Of a stretch of DNA of 64,000 nucleotides, positions 36,526 through 45,741 are shown piece by piece (the first letter of the stretch is position 1; each line of letters opens with the position of its first letter). The translations under genes and the position numbers were made by a program. Source of the DNA: JAWKTM01 sp041399085 (GTDB taxonomy: Bacteria > Planctomycetota > Planctomycetia > Pirellulales > Pirellulaceae); the NCBI GenBank assembly GCA_041399085.1, contig JAWKTM010000030.1, positions 20,053-84,052 of the forward strand, in the 5' to 3' direction. The notes below the pieces were generated by a model, which worked only from the letters and a program-made list of their open reading frames with translations, was not told the origin of the DNA and made no database searches.

Positions 36526-38112
36526 TCAAGCCGCCTGCCGGTCGACATCCCCTCCGATTCGCTCATGCAGATACTGTATCGCCCGTTGAAGTTGACGATC
36601 CTCGATCGGTTGTGTGGCGGTCTCGCTGGAAGCGTCTTCGTTGCCGCCAGCTTCCGCGTTCTCGGTCTCCGTAACCACGTCTTTTGAGTTCATGTCTTCC
36701 GAGTTCGCGCCTTCCGAGTTCGGTTGTGAGGATTCCGGATCGGTCGTCGTTCGCTCGTTCTCGGGCGGCGACTTATCGTTGTCCGACGAATCTTGAGCAT
36801 CAGGCTCGACCGTAGTTGATTGCTCGGCTCCGCTCATTAAATCTCGTTCGCGGCGTTGTATGCGGACTTGGGTATATTCTTCTTCCTCCAGCTTGACTTC
36901 CATGCCTTCGTTCGGACGAACTCCCCATTCGTCATCTTCGCTGGCTCCCTCGACGCGATGGATGTTTTGGCCGCTCGGTCGCCAGTAACGCGCGGTGGTC
37001 AGTTTCAAGGCACTACGTCCACGATCCAGTTCCAGGATGTTTTGGACCGTTCCCTTGCCGAACGATCGTTCGCCCACGACGACGGCTCGATTGTGATCCT
37101 GAAGGCAAGCGGCCACGATTTCCGCGGCACTGGCCGAAAAACGATCCGAGAGCACGACAACCGGAGTGCTCGGATCAATCGCCATATCAGTTGTCGCGAA
37201 GAACTCCTGTTGAATCCGGCCACCGCGTCCCCGCGTGCTAACAATCGTGCCTTCGTCGATAAACAAGTCGCACGTCTCCACGGCGGAATGTAACAAGCCA
37301 CCGGCGTTGCCTCGCATATCCAGAATCCAAGCCTTGATCGCGGGATCGGCGGCTTGAAGCACATCGCGTAGCTCACTAACGGTCCGCTCGCCGAAGGTCG
37401 TAATGCGGATATATCCGATCGACGGTTCGTCTTCGAGCACGTATTCCCAGCTTCCATCGGGCCGCCGCCGATCCCCCAACACTGATTCGACGGGAATCGT
37501 GTCGCGGAGGATCGTCATGGCCTGGGTTTCCTCCGAGCCGGGATGTTGAACGAGCAAATTGACCGGCGAGCCTTTTTCGCCTCGCATTAATTTCACGGCA
37601 TCTTCGAGCGACATGCCTTCGGTGCTTTGGCCGTCAATCTCTAAGATGATGTCGCCCGCCACCATTCCGGCGCGATAGGCCGGCGTGCCAACCAGCGGCG
37701 TGGCGACCGTCATTCGCGGCACGCGCGGCGGGCCCTCGACCATGATGCCGATGCCGCCAAATTCCTGGTTCAGACTTTCCTGAAACTGTTGATACCGGTC
37801 CGCGCTGATGTAGCTGGAATACGGGTCCAGCCGCTGGACCATGCCGCTCATGGCGTCCTCGAACAGCCGTCGCGGATCAACCGGTTCGACATATCGTTGT
37901 TCGATGGTCGTCACGGCTTCGGTGATCGTGTTGGCGTAACGATACCGCTGGACCTTTTGATTGCAGGCCAGGGCGACGATGGCCGTCAACAGAACGATGA
38001 CTAGATTGCGAGCGGGCAAGGCGAGATTTCCCCAAAACTGGCGAGACGAGGACTTGAGCAAGTCAACTGTAACCAAGCGCGACGTGGTGGGCGACCAGTG
38101 AGCCGCTTTCAA
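36526..38112 (-). CDS. S41-family C-terminal processing peptidase
   Basis: 528 residues as read. The frame opens with TTG at 38112 and has no early ATG, so the exact start is uncertain. Order: a membrane anchor (LVIVLLTAIVALACN); the N-terminal helical region YANTITEAVTTIEQRYVEP; a PDZ domain (GTPAYRAGMVAGDIILEIDG); and the protease core with IRITTFGERTVSEL, MRGNAGGLLHSAV, the nucleophile Ser in DRFSASAAEIVAA and the general-base Lys in GERSFGKGTVQ. A Ser/Glu/Asp/Asn-rich low-complexity tail follows, then a C-terminal helix RAIQYLHERIGG. CtpA-type proteases trim or degrade envelope proteins. It is the last gene of the GspF/pseudopilin/DUF1559 operon (63 bp gap), so its substrate may be made there. 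Confidence 0.93.
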   Translation of the reverse strand: MKAAHWSPTTSRLVTVDLLKSSSRQFWGNLALPARNLVIVLLTAIVALACNQKVQRYRYANTITEAVTTIEQRYVEPVDPRRLFEDAMSGMVQRLDPYSSYISADRYQQFQESLNQEFGGIGIMVEGPPRVPRMTVATPLVGTPAYRAGMVAGDIILEIDGQSTEGMSLEDAVKLMRGEKGSPVNLLVQHPGSEETQAMTILRDTIPVESVLGDRRRPDGSWEYVLEDEPSIGYIRITTFGERTVSELRDVLQAADPAIKAWILDMRGNAGGLLHSAVETCDLFIDEGTIVSTRGRGGRIQQEFFATTDMAIDPSTPVVVLSDRFSASAAEIVAACLQDHNRAVVVGERSFGKGTVQNILELDRGRSALKLTTARYWRPSGQNIHRVEGASEDDEWGVRPNEGMEVKLEEEEYTQVRIQRRERDLMSGAEQSTTVEPDAQDSSDNDKSPPENERTTTDPESSQPNSEGANSEDMNSKDVVTETENAEAGGNEDASSETATQPIEDRQLQRAIQYLHERIGGDVDRQAA

Positions 38113-38175
38113 CGCGATGGAAGTGACCGTGGGCGGATCGCGCGAGCCCAGCCGAATCGACGCCTTCGAGACCGC

Positions 38176-39348
38176 TTACCAATCGTCTGAATCGATCACT
38201 TGGCCGTCCGCTCGATGGCCAAGCTGCTGGTAGACCCGCGTGTCGATCTGTTCGGAAAGGTACTGAATCGCTCCGTTACCGAGCACAAAATTAGCGCCGC
38301 CCACGTGGAAACTGGCAAAACCGCCGACCAACATCTGCGGTTTGTTCGGCAGCAACGGCAGCGTTGCCCCAGGGGGAGCCATCATGTAATCGTAGGGATA
38401 ACCCATCGAATCGTAGACGTCCGAATCGTCGCCTTCGACCACGGTTTGTTCGCTCGCGGCGCCAGCCTCCTCGGATGTGTCACCGGCCTCCTGAGTGTTA
38501 ATCGTTTCGCCCATTGCCGCTTGATCGTCCGCGGTTGCGTCCGTATCGCCAAGTTCACCGGAATCGCTCGCGGCGTCATTCGCATCTTGAATCGCTTGCC
38601 ACGGATCTACTTGCACCGAGCGCCACGCTCCACTGCCTCCATCCAGTTTCAATTCGTGGTTGATCGCCCATCCCGTGTTGCGCAATGTGGCTCGCGAACC
38701 GGACATCCAACCCAAATCCGTGGTCGGGTGCGGAATCTTTTCGCCAAGAAACAAAGTCGTCCCATGTCCGTCGGCAATATCATCGTAGGCGAGACTGCTG
38801 TTCAAGAAGAACGTCCCATGATTGTCCGAGTCGATCGGAGCTTCAACATCGTGATGAACCGCCGCGTAATGGCTGACCTCTAGTCCCATATTGGGACTTA
38901 CCCAAGACGATGGACATGTAAGACTGTCGAAGGTATGCGCCCGCACCACCGCGTTTGCCCGGTCATACACTCCCTTCGTGAAGTCGACGCGTTCGTAGGC
39001 ATTTTGTTGTTCGATGTAGGGCAGTATTTGAACAAGCCACCCCATTTGATAGCCAAGCGCCCGATTATCAATGGGGCCCGTGTTATTGACGCTTCCCGGC
39101 GGATAGACGCGATGCACCGTCTCGTAATGTTGAACGGCCGTCATGAGCTGAGCCAAATTGTTTGCACAGGAATGGCGGCGTGCGTTCTCGCGGGCCGCCT
39201 GCACGGCCGGCAACAGCATGGCGATCAGAATGCCGATCACCGCGACGACGATCAGCAGTTCCAGCATCGTGAGACCCGCCGCGGCTCGGCGATGCGGACC
39301 ACATAGCCGATAACAGCGCGTTGTCATAAGTGGCGGCAAGCACTTCAT
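38176..39348 (-). CDS. DUF1559 pseudopilin-like protein
   Basis: 390 residues from the ATG at 39348, with GGGGA upstream. The N-terminus has a 25-residue basic leader ending at Gly, then LTMLELLIVVAVIGILIAML, a type IV prepilin methylation/cleavage motif with Glu at +5. The DUF1559 signature follows: ARENARRHSCANNLAQLMTA, YETVHRVYPPG, and later FASFHVGGANFVLGNGAIQY near the C-terminus. An acidic insert of about 70 residues (SDSGELGDTDATADDQAAMG and so on) interrupts the C-terminal half. DUF1559 proteins are hugely expanded in planctomycetes and presumed to form pseudopilus- or envelope-associated structures. Confidence 0.93.
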   Translation of the reverse strand: MKCLPPLMTTRCYRLCGPHRRAAAGLTMLELLIVVAVIGILIAMLLPAVQAARENARRHSCANNLAQLMTAVQHYETVHRVYPPGSVNNTGPIDNRALGYQMGWLVQILPYIEQQNAYERVDFTKGVYDRANAVVRAHTFDSLTCPSSWVSPNMGLEVSHYAAVHHDVEAPIDSDNHGTFFLNSSLAYDDIADGHGTTLFLGEKIPHPTTDLGWMSGSRATLRNTGWAINHELKLDGGSGAWRSVQVDPWQAIQDANDAASDSGELGDTDATADDQAAMGETINTQEAGDTSEEAGAASEQTVVEGDDSDVYDSMGYPYDYMMAPPGATLPLLPNKPQMLVGGFASFHVGGANFVLGNGAIQYLSEQIDTRVYQQLGHRADGQVIDSDDW

Positions 39349-39400
39349 GAATATTTCCCCAACGCCGAACGAAAGGCGACTTTGATTATCCAAATGGATG

Positions 39401-40276
39401 TTAGAAGTTGCCCGGCAGCACTTGGCCATCGGCGCGGTTCCCGAGTTGCTTCCAAACAATCGGATCGATCGTCGCTGCAACAAAGCCGACTCGGCTATCG
39501 CCATACGCCATCTGCGCGCCGCCGGGATGCATGCTGCCGAAGCCGCCAAATGGCGTGGCGGGAGCCGCGAAGTGCTTGAGCGCGGCATTGACTAGCTTCT
39601 GTTCGTCTTCGGGCGGCCAAGCGGTAGCGGGCACCGGCCCTGGACCAACGGCGCCGGACGCCGGAGGTGTCGCCGTATTACGCAAAGTCGCCCGCGTTCC
39701 GGACATCCAACCTCGCTCGAAAGGATCGGAAATCTTATCGCCGAAGAACACCGTGTGAGAGCTTCCATCTGGTATATCGTCGTATCGGATCTGTCGATTC
39801 AAAATGAAGACGCCATTGGACGCCTCCGTTACCGGCCCTTCCGCATCGCCATAGCATCCGGCGTAGCTGCTTTGACCTTTCACCGGCACATCGCTCGGAC
39901 ACCGTAAGATCGCGACCGAGACCGCTCGCACGGGACGATTCGCTGCGTCGTAGACACCGGACTTCGAGTCCACTTGATTGAACAAGGCTCGCTGTTCCAA
40001 ATAAGGCAATAGCGGAATAATCCAATTCTGATGAAAGTCGATCGACTCGTTCGTGACCGCTTGTCCCTCGGCCACTACACCCGCCGGATAGAAGCCATGG
40101 GACAGTTCATAATTATTCGCGGCAATGCCGATTTGCGCCAGATTGTTAGAGCAAACAGTCCTGCGCGCGGCGGCGCGGCAAGCGTTGACCGCCGGCAACA
40201 ACATGGCCACTAACACACCAATGATTGCAATCACAACTAACAGTTCGACCAACGTAAAGGCGTATTTCCGTTTCAT
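39401..40276 (-). CDS. DUF1559 pseudopilin-like protein
   Basis: 291 residues from the ATG at 40276, with GGAGAT upstream. A short leader MKRKYAF is followed by TLVELLVVIAIIGVLVAMLL, a canonical prepilin motif (Glu+5). Then ACRAAARRTVCSNNLAQIGI and NYELSHGFYPAGVV, and a late FGGFGSMHPGGAQMAYGDSR. It is a compact DUF1559 protein without the acidic insert of its paralogue at 38176-39348. Its start codon overlaps the stop of the preceding gene by ATGA, and it is 52 bp upstream of the paralogue, so both are co-transcribed. Confidence 0.93.
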   Translation of the reverse strand: MKRKYAFTLVELLVVIAIIGVLVAMLLPAVNACRAAARRTVCSNNLAQIGIAANNYELSHGFYPAGVVAEGQAVTNESIDFHQNWIIPLLPYLEQRALFNQVDSKSGVYDAANRPVRAVSVAILRCPSDVPVKGQSSYAGCYGDAEGPVTEASNGVFILNRQIRYDDIPDGSSHTVFFGDKISDPFERGWMSGTRATLRNTATPPASGAVGPGPVPATAWPPEDEQKLVNAALKHFAAPATPFGGFGSMHPGGAQMAYGDSRVGFVAATIDPIVWKQLGNRADGQVLPGNF

Positions 40277-40680
40277 GCTTGATCTCCAGAGTCGACAACG
40301 GACACCGATTCGTGTCGCTGAATCAACACGGGCGTCGCGGATTGTTTGGGATAAGTTGCTTCCACGCTGATTAGTCTTTGATTGGGTTGGTCGCCAGGCT
40401 CGACAACGATCGTGATCGAAGCTCCGCCGTCGGCGAGTTGCCCGTCGACCACGTGCCACGTTTCACCCATGTAGCTGGAATCCTGCCGCAATCGAGCCGA
40501 CGCTCGGTCCAATGCCGACCGAGCCAGCATCTCCGTCTGCGCGCGGCGCATCGTCGTGCGGCTTTGCCGATGCTCGCGCACCAACGCCTGCACCGTGCTG
40601 CCGGCAATCCCCAACACCACGAACAGACAGACCATCACCACGACGATTAACACGCCGCGTCGCCGATTGATGTGCGTCAT
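40273..40680 (-). CDS. PilX/GspK-like minor pseudopilin candidate
   Basis: 135 residues. The N-terminus MTHINRRRGVLIVVVMVCLF resembles PilX/GspK proteins, which have a basic leader followed directly by a hydrophobic helix. A helical part rich in Arg/Gln follows (REHRQSRTTMRRAQTEMLAR), then a small beta domain (HVVDGQLADGGASITIVVEP). It lacks the usual Glu+5. It overlaps both neighbours by ATGA junctions, which ties it firmly to the pseudopilin operon. The assignment is by position and N-terminus, not by strong sequence signature. Confidence 0.7.
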   Translation of the reverse strand: MTHINRRRGVLIVVVMVCLFVVLGIAGSTVQALVREHRQSRTTMRRAQTEMLARSALDRASARLRQDSSYMGETWHVVDGQLADGGASITIVVEPGDQPNQRLISVEATYPKQSATPVLIQRHESVSVVDSGDQA

Positions 40681-41381
40681 GAGCTTGCCTCCTCGGATGC
40701 CGCATCCAAAGCCGAGTCCGAATTCGAGTCCGATTCGCCACCATTCGCGGACGGTGGCTCGCCAGAGTCCGTTGCGTCCGCGGGTCCGTTTTCGGGAGCG
40801 CCACTAGGATCGCTAACCACGACCGCATCGATCCGCAATCGTTCTTGCGGCGCCTCATCCGGCGCGCCAGCCTTGAGCACCTGGCAGCTCACGATCGTGT
40901 GATCGTCCGCTGTTGCGAGCTTCCAAATCACTTGGCTGCGACTCGCTAATTCATAGCTTTCAAAGTGTGGAACCAAATGGTCGGGCGGGACGTTTTGATC
41001 GCTGCCCTCGGGCGAATCGTCCGACTCCGCCGAAGAACGCGAAGCCAGCGGCGGAGCGATACGCGTGACCGCATGCCCGTTCCAGGCATACTTGATCGTC
41101 TGGCCAGTTCGAGTCGTAAACAGCAATTGCGTGGGCGCGGACTTCGTCTCCTTGGCCTTGTCATCCGGGTCGACGATTTGAGCGCTCGCGGCCAGCCGCG
41201 CGTCTTCGCGCCATTGAGCCGCCAAACGAATCAAAGAGTTATTAAACGTCATGGCATCGACCGCCTGACGCTGGACCCGAAACAAGCTGTTAAAGCACAG
41301 CAACACGCTGCTCATTACGGTTGCGGCGATCGTGATGAAGACGACCATTTCGATCAAGCTGATTCCACGCCTTCGTTTCAT
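40677..41381 (-). CDS. GspJ-like minor pseudopilin
   Basis: 234 residues. MKRRRGISLIEMVVFITIAA is a prepilin N-terminus with Gly at -1 and Glu at +5. It continues VLLCFNSLFRVQRQAVDAMT and then a beta-rich domain (LLFTTRTGQTIKYAWNGHAV) with a Ser/Glu/Asp-rich low-complexity C-terminus. It is similar in layout to GspJ/PulJ minor pseudopilins that cap the type II secretion pseudopilus. ATGA overlaps are present with the genes on both sides. Confidence 0.82.
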   Translation of the reverse strand: MKRRRGISLIEMVVFITIAATVMSSVLLCFNSLFRVQRQAVDAMTFNNSLIRLAAQWREDARLAASAQIVDPDDKAKETKSAPTQLLFTTRTGQTIKYAWNGHAVTRIAPPLASRSSAESDDSPEGSDQNVPPDHLVPHFESYELASRSQVIWKLATADDHTIVSCQVLKAGAPDEAPQERLRIDAVVVSDPSGAPENGPADATDSGEPPSANGGESDSNSDSALDAASEEASS

Positions 41382-43192
41382 GGCCGAGCCGCCTCCTTCC
41401 CCTGCCCTGCCCCGGCTTCATGTCTCCAGGCCACCAATTCAATCGGTTCGACCGGCGAACCCGAAGCGTCGTTCCATTGCAGTCGCAGCACGATCCGCTT
41501 GAAGGCAAACGGCATCGTGGACATCGCTTCCTCGGCCGACTCCGCATCCGGCGTGTTTTCAGCAGCATCGTCAGAAGAATCGCGATCCACGTCCGAGTCG
41601 CTGATCGTGCCAGCTTCGATGGATGTGGATAATTGGGCGGCTGGAAGTCGCCGCCGGCCCACTTCGGTCAACGTCATGGCGGACAGCGAATCGTTGGTCA
41701 CGTCGGCGAACGGTTCGGCCATCACGCGATCCATCAGGTTGGCCAATTCGACTTGAGCCACCAGCCGGCGGTCCATTTCGTGTTGCAGTCGATTGGAATG
41801 CGCCGCGAGTTGCAGCACGGTGGTGACCGCCGCGCCCAGCACGATCATCGACACGGTGGCTTCCAACATGGTGAAGCCAGCACGCTTAAGCGAGACTCTC
41901 ATTGTATATGCCTCTCTCAGCCAAAAACTAGGCCAAGTTAAAAACCAAATCCAATAATGTGCCATTACAGCATGGGAAATCAGCAGCACCACGGCGCCAT
42001 AAATCAAAATCAGGACGGGAAACAAACCGTTGAACCCGACCGTTAGTCGATAGGTGAGTCGCCGCATTCGGGTGCTGGCCAATTCTTCCAGAGCCCATGC
42101 CAAATTGCCGACTCGTTCCGCCGATCGCAACACGGCCGCATCGGACTTTCGCAACAGCCCCACCGTCAACAGAGCGTCGGTCCATTCGCTGCCGTTTCGC
42201 ACGGCCGATCCCACCAACCCGAGACGCCAACGCACTCGCTGGCGCGGATAAAGCTGGGCTAGTCGGTCGATGATTTCGCTGACCGGACGCTTGCGACGAA
42301 CACCGCTTCCCAATCCTCGCAACACATGAACGCGATCCATCGGCAAGGCGATTCGCCCGAGAAACGGGAAGTCTTGTGGCAGCCAACCGAAGTAGCTCAG
42401 AACGCCAACAAGAAACAGCCCCCACAATAATAACAGCAGCGGCGTCAAGAGAAACCAATAACCAACAAACGTGTCGGCGAAGGCGGCGAGCCATCTCATG
42501 GTTGCTGGCAACTCCATTTCAAAATCGCTAAAAAGTTCAATAAAGACCGGCACGATTTTGAGCATGAAGAATACGACTACCGACATGCCAACCACGAACA
42601 ACCAACCCAAATAGACATAGCGTTCCAACATGGCTCGCAGCGAGCGGCGCGTGCGATCCTCATCATCGGTGGACCATCGCAGACATGACTCGAGCGATCC
42701 ATTCTCATAACCGATACGCAACGAAATGGCTTCGCCCACACCGAGGCGATGCTTCGATCGTTCCAAGGCTTCGGGCAATGGCACGCCGGCCTGCAACAAC
42801 GAGCTAAGCATCGCGGCTCGGAAACGCATCTCGCGGGCTCCTTGCTGCGCGACGCTGTTGGCGATGCGTTCCAGCGGCACGGACCGCTCCACGCCGATCG
42901 CTAGTGCCGATAACAACGTCCGCCGCTGAGCCGCCCGATATTGGCCCACACCAACAATCGTGACCACAATCGTCATCCCGGCAAGCAAGAATGACCACGG
43001 CCCCAACATCAAGGAGGCCAATCCGATACAGCCCAAGAAGATGCACAACCAGCCAGTAATCACCAAACCGCGGAACATCACATCGTCGGCGACCGAAATA
43101 CGGCGACCGTACACAATCAATACGCTGAACAGCAGCGAGACGCCGAGCAGCAAGAACATGCTCCAGATGGCCGGGCCGAAAGGTTGCGTCAT
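41378..43192 (-). CDS. GspF-like platform protein fused in frame to a GspI-like pseudopilin
   Basis: 604 residues. Residues 1-420 are a T2SS-F type inner-membrane protein. It has two extra N-terminal helices (SMFLLLGVSLLFSVLIVYG; LAGMTIVVTIVGVGQY), a first F domain (LSSLLQAGVPLPEALERSKH), helices VGMSVVVFFMLKIVPVFIEL and LLTPLLLLLWGLFLVGVL, a second F domain (LRSAERVGNLAWALEELAST) and a last helix (VLILIYGAVVLLISHAVM). From residue 431 a prepilin follows: MRVSLKRAGFTMLEATVSMI. There is no stop between them. The ATG of that segment (41902) has GAGAGG 8 bases upstream, so it might also be translated separately. Cleavage at AG|FTMLE would release the pilin from the platform protein. Confidence 0.82.
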   Translation of the reverse strand: MTQPFGPAIWSMFLLLGVSLLFSVLIVYGRRISVADDVMFRGLVITGWLCIFLGCIGLASLMLGPWSFLLAGMTIVVTIVGVGQYRAAQRRTLLSALAIGVERSVPLERIANSVAQQGAREMRFRAAMLSSLLQAGVPLPEALERSKHRLGVGEAISLRIGYENGSLESCLRWSTDDEDRTRRSLRAMLERYVYLGWLFVVGMSVVVFFMLKIVPVFIELFSDFEMELPATMRWLAAFADTFVGYWFLLTPLLLLLWGLFLVGVLSYFGWLPQDFPFLGRIALPMDRVHVLRGLGSGVRRKRPVSEIIDRLAQLYPRQRVRWRLGLVGSAVRNGSEWTDALLTVGLLRKSDAAVLRSAERVGNLAWALEELASTRMRRLTYRLTVGFNGLFPVLILIYGAVVLLISHAVMAHYWIWFLTWPSFWLREAYTMRVSLKRAGFTMLEATVSMIVLGAAVTTVLQLAAHSNRLQHEMDRRLVAQVELANLMDRVMAEPFADVTNDSLSAMTLTEVGRRRLPAAQLSTSIEAGTISDSDVDRDSSDDAAENTPDAESAEEAMSTMPFAFKRIVLRLQWNDASGSPVEPIELVAWRHEAGAGQGKEAARP

Positions 43193-43234
43193 AATGCGGT
43201 TCGCAAATAGCTTGCGGATCTCGGAACGGGGACA

Positions 43235-44266
43235 TCACGAAAGGTTGTTAACCAACTCGATCAACGGCGTCATAAACGACAGGAACAGATTCATCACGGC
43301 GGCCGCCACAAATAGAAACACAATGGGCGGTAGGAGCTGACGCAGCAGCGACGCGCGGATCGCGACCCAACGTTCCATCAGTTCCGCGACGGACAACCAA
43401 GCGGCCGCCAGCGAACCGCTCTGTTCGCCCGATTGAAGCAACGGCATGACAACGGCAGGCAAACCGCGATCCGCGGCTACGGCCATCGACAGAGGCGTTC
43501 CCCGCTCGACCATCGTGGCCAACCGCTGGCAGACGTTCGCCAAATTCGCATCGCGCACGCCGGCACTGGTCAACCGCAATGCCTCGGGCAATGGCCGCTG
43601 TAAATCCATCAGCATCGCCATGCCGCGCGCCATCCGTGCCGTGGCCGCCCAATGCCAAGCTGGCCCGACCAGCGGCAAGTGAATCATCGCCGCCTGCCAA
43701 GACGCGGCGCCGACCATCAATCGCACGAACAACAACACGACGACCATGGATGCCGCCAATCCGAGCCCCCAGAAAATCCCGATTTCATTCCACCAAATCA
43801 CAACGTTGGTCCACGCGGGCAACTTCAACTCGAACTCGCGCATCAGCTCGATCAATCCAGGAGCGACCGCAAACGAAATGGCAACATAGATCGCGAGCAA
43901 GGTGGTCAACACGACCAGCGGATAGGCGAGCGCGCCGCGCAGTTGTCGCGATTGCTCGCGCCCCAGCTCGAACTGTTCGACCAACCGGGGCAGAACCGTT
44001 TCCAGCCGCCCGGAACTTGCGGCCATTTCCAGCACGCCGGCCAAGAATTTAGGAAACATCTGCGTGCGGCTCGCGACAACTTCGGCCAACGAGCTGCCCT
44101 GCTCCAGGCGTCGAGCCAAATCACGCATGGTATTGGCTAGGCGGCCGCGGCCCAGTTCATCAGCGGCCGCGCGCAGCCCTTGGTCCAATGGCAATCCGGC
44201 TTGGCCCAACGTCGCCAACTCGGACGCCAGCCGCTCGGCCTCGTCAATCGTAAGTCGTTCGCTCAT
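43235..44266 (-). CDS. GspF-like type II secretion platform protein (second paralogue)
   Basis: 343 residues with two T2SS-F domains. The first is LASELATLGQAGLPLDQGLR, VLEMAASSGRLETVLPRLVE. The second is MARGMAMLMDLQRPLPEALR, LLQSGEQSGSLAAAWLSVAE. Three transmembrane stretches follow the usual GspF layout (GALAYPLVVLTTLLAIYVAI; FWGLGLAASMVVVLLFVRLM; IVFLFVAAAVMNLFLSFMTP). The C-terminus MTPLIELVNNLS is typical of GspF/PilC. It lies 20 bp after the first paralogue and 42 bp before the third. GspF/PilC anchors the pilus assembly machinery in the inner membrane. Confidence 0.92.
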   Translation of the reverse strand: MSERLTIDEAERLASELATLGQAGLPLDQGLRAAADELGRGRLANTMRDLARRLEQGSSLAEVVASRTQMFPKFLAGVLEMAASSGRLETVLPRLVEQFELGREQSRQLRGALAYPLVVLTTLLAIYVAISFAVAPGLIELMREFELKLPAWTNVVIWWNEIGIFWGLGLAASMVVVLLFVRLMVGAASWQAAMIHLPLVGPAWHWAATARMARGMAMLMDLQRPLPEALRLTSAGVRDANLANVCQRLATMVERGTPLSMAVAADRGLPAVVMPLLQSGEQSGSLAAAWLSVAELMERWVAIRASLLRQLLPPIVFLFVAAAVMNLFLSFMTPLIELVNNLS

Positions 44267-44286
44267 GGAACTTCTTCAAAACCGCG

Positions 44287-45330
44287 CTAAAACGGATCCG
44301 CCAAACGTTGCAGCGTTTGAAACCAGGGCAACAAAGCCACGATGGCATAAACAAGCACGACGCCGCCAGCCACGCTGGCCGTCAAGTACAACGGAAACTG
44401 GAAGGAAAACCAATCCGCCAATCGCCGAGCCCGACGCGTATACTGGTCGGCCGCGTGTCGAAGCGATTCGACCAACGCTCCCTCACGCCCAGCGGACAAA
44501 AGCAGCCACGCGACCAGTGGCGGGATCGACAACGCCCGAGCTTCAACGGGAGAGATCGTTTCTCCACGTCGAAGTCGCTCGGCCAATCGCGAACAGTCGG
44601 CCCGCAACCGCCGATCGCCGCTGGCTTGTCCCGCCAATTCGACCGCTTGATCCAACGGGCAATGATGCTCGACCAAGATCGCCAAGACTTCGGTCAACGT
44701 CGCCAAACAACCGGCTCGCCGCAATCGCCCCCAAGGCGTCCACGCTCGACCCGATGCCGCGTTCAGGAAAGTCGAACGCCACCAAGCAACTGCCAACATG
44801 ACGCCGACAATGAGCGGTGGATAAAGGGCCCAACTGGACGCACTTTCACCCAGCGTCGCCAGCCAGCGGACCCATGTCGTCGCCTCGCCGTCGAACTCTT
44901 GTACTTCGACCAGCGTCGGCATGACACGCGTAATCACAAACAGAAACACCAGATACGTGCCGGCGACAATTAGCAGCGGGTAGATCAGTGCCAAACCGAT
45001 GGCTCGCCGCAACTCCACTAATCGCCGCGCCGTCTCCGACAAGCCTTCCAAGGCCACGGCCAATCGGCCCGAGCGTTCGCCGGCGACCACGACCGCTCGA
45101 TACACGGGCGGAAACTGGCTGTCGCTGGCCATCAGCGCCGCTTCGAGTGACTCGCCTCGCTCCAAGCGTTCACCGAGATCGTGCGCGATCCGTCCCAGCC
45201 GTCCAGGCACGTCGCGCCCCAGATCCAACAGCCCACGGTTCAACGGCACGCCGGCCGCCACGAGCGCCGCAATCTCGTCGTTCAAGACGGTCAGTTGTTC
45301 CAACGAAATGGCAGCTTTCGACGAGTTCAC
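44287..45330 (-). CDS. GspF-like type II secretion platform protein (first paralogue)
   Basis: 347 residues if translation starts at the GTG at 45330, which has GGAG about 10 bases upstream. The open frame continues far upstream to 46521, but that part is antisense to gcvT and not plausible. The two F domains are LNDEIAALVAAGVPLNRGLL / VVVAGERSGRLAVALEGLSE and LTEVLAILVEHHCPLDQAVE / LLLSAGREGALVESLRHAAD. The helices are ALIYPLLIVAGTYLVFLFVI and LTASVAGGVVLVYAIVALLP. It is the first gene of the operon and divergent from gcvT. Confidence 0.88.
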   Translation of the reverse strand: MNSSKAAISLEQLTVLNDEIAALVAAGVPLNRGLLDLGRDVPGRLGRIAHDLGERLERGESLEAALMASDSQFPPVYRAVVVAGERSGRLAVALEGLSETARRLVELRRAIGLALIYPLLIVAGTYLVFLFVITRVMPTLVEVQEFDGEATTWVRWLATLGESASSWALYPPLIVGVMLAVAWWRSTFLNAASGRAWTPWGRLRRAGCLATLTEVLAILVEHHCPLDQAVELAGQASGDRRLRADCSRLAERLRRGETISPVEARALSIPPLVAWLLLSAGREGALVESLRHAADQYTRRARRLADWFSFQFPLYLTASVAGGVVLVYAIVALLPWFQTLQRLADPF

Positions 45331-45741
45331 GCCAGACGAACTCCACCGGCCGACACAAAGCGGCCCAAAAACAAGAACAGAAATCGAAGACAAGATTCTA
45401 AGACAAGAGCCGAAGCGACGGGTGTTCGTCGCTGGCGAGCAGATATTGTAACCGAAGTTCGAGGAATGTTGGCGAGGCGTGCGAACGTCCATGCAACCAA
45501 CGTCAAGCCTGACTTCGTCCGCTCGGCGCCGGTTCCCGCTGAGGCCCCTACTATCCAACGTTCGATTCGATAGAATGCCGCGTGAGTTGAACCGTTGGGG
45601 TTCGTTGGCATCTTGAAGACCTCGCACGAACAAGCGATCGCGGATCGTTTGATTCGCCGCTCGTCGTTCGCCTTCGGCCCGCGTCCGTTTCGACTGATTG
45701 GCCCCCTGCCCCACTGGCCTCTTGCCCCAACAGACCGACGG
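45331..45741. other. Divergent intergenic region, GspF operon / gcv operon
   Basis: About 410 bases that should carry both promoters. I see no convincing -35/-10 pair and no glycine-riboswitch-like fold that I can support by eye. Confidence 0.35.

Noticed and set aside
45331..45741. Glycine riboswitch upstream of gcvT
   Set aside because: I looked for a tandem or single glycine-aptamer layout and could not support one by eye; a covariance-model search would be needed.
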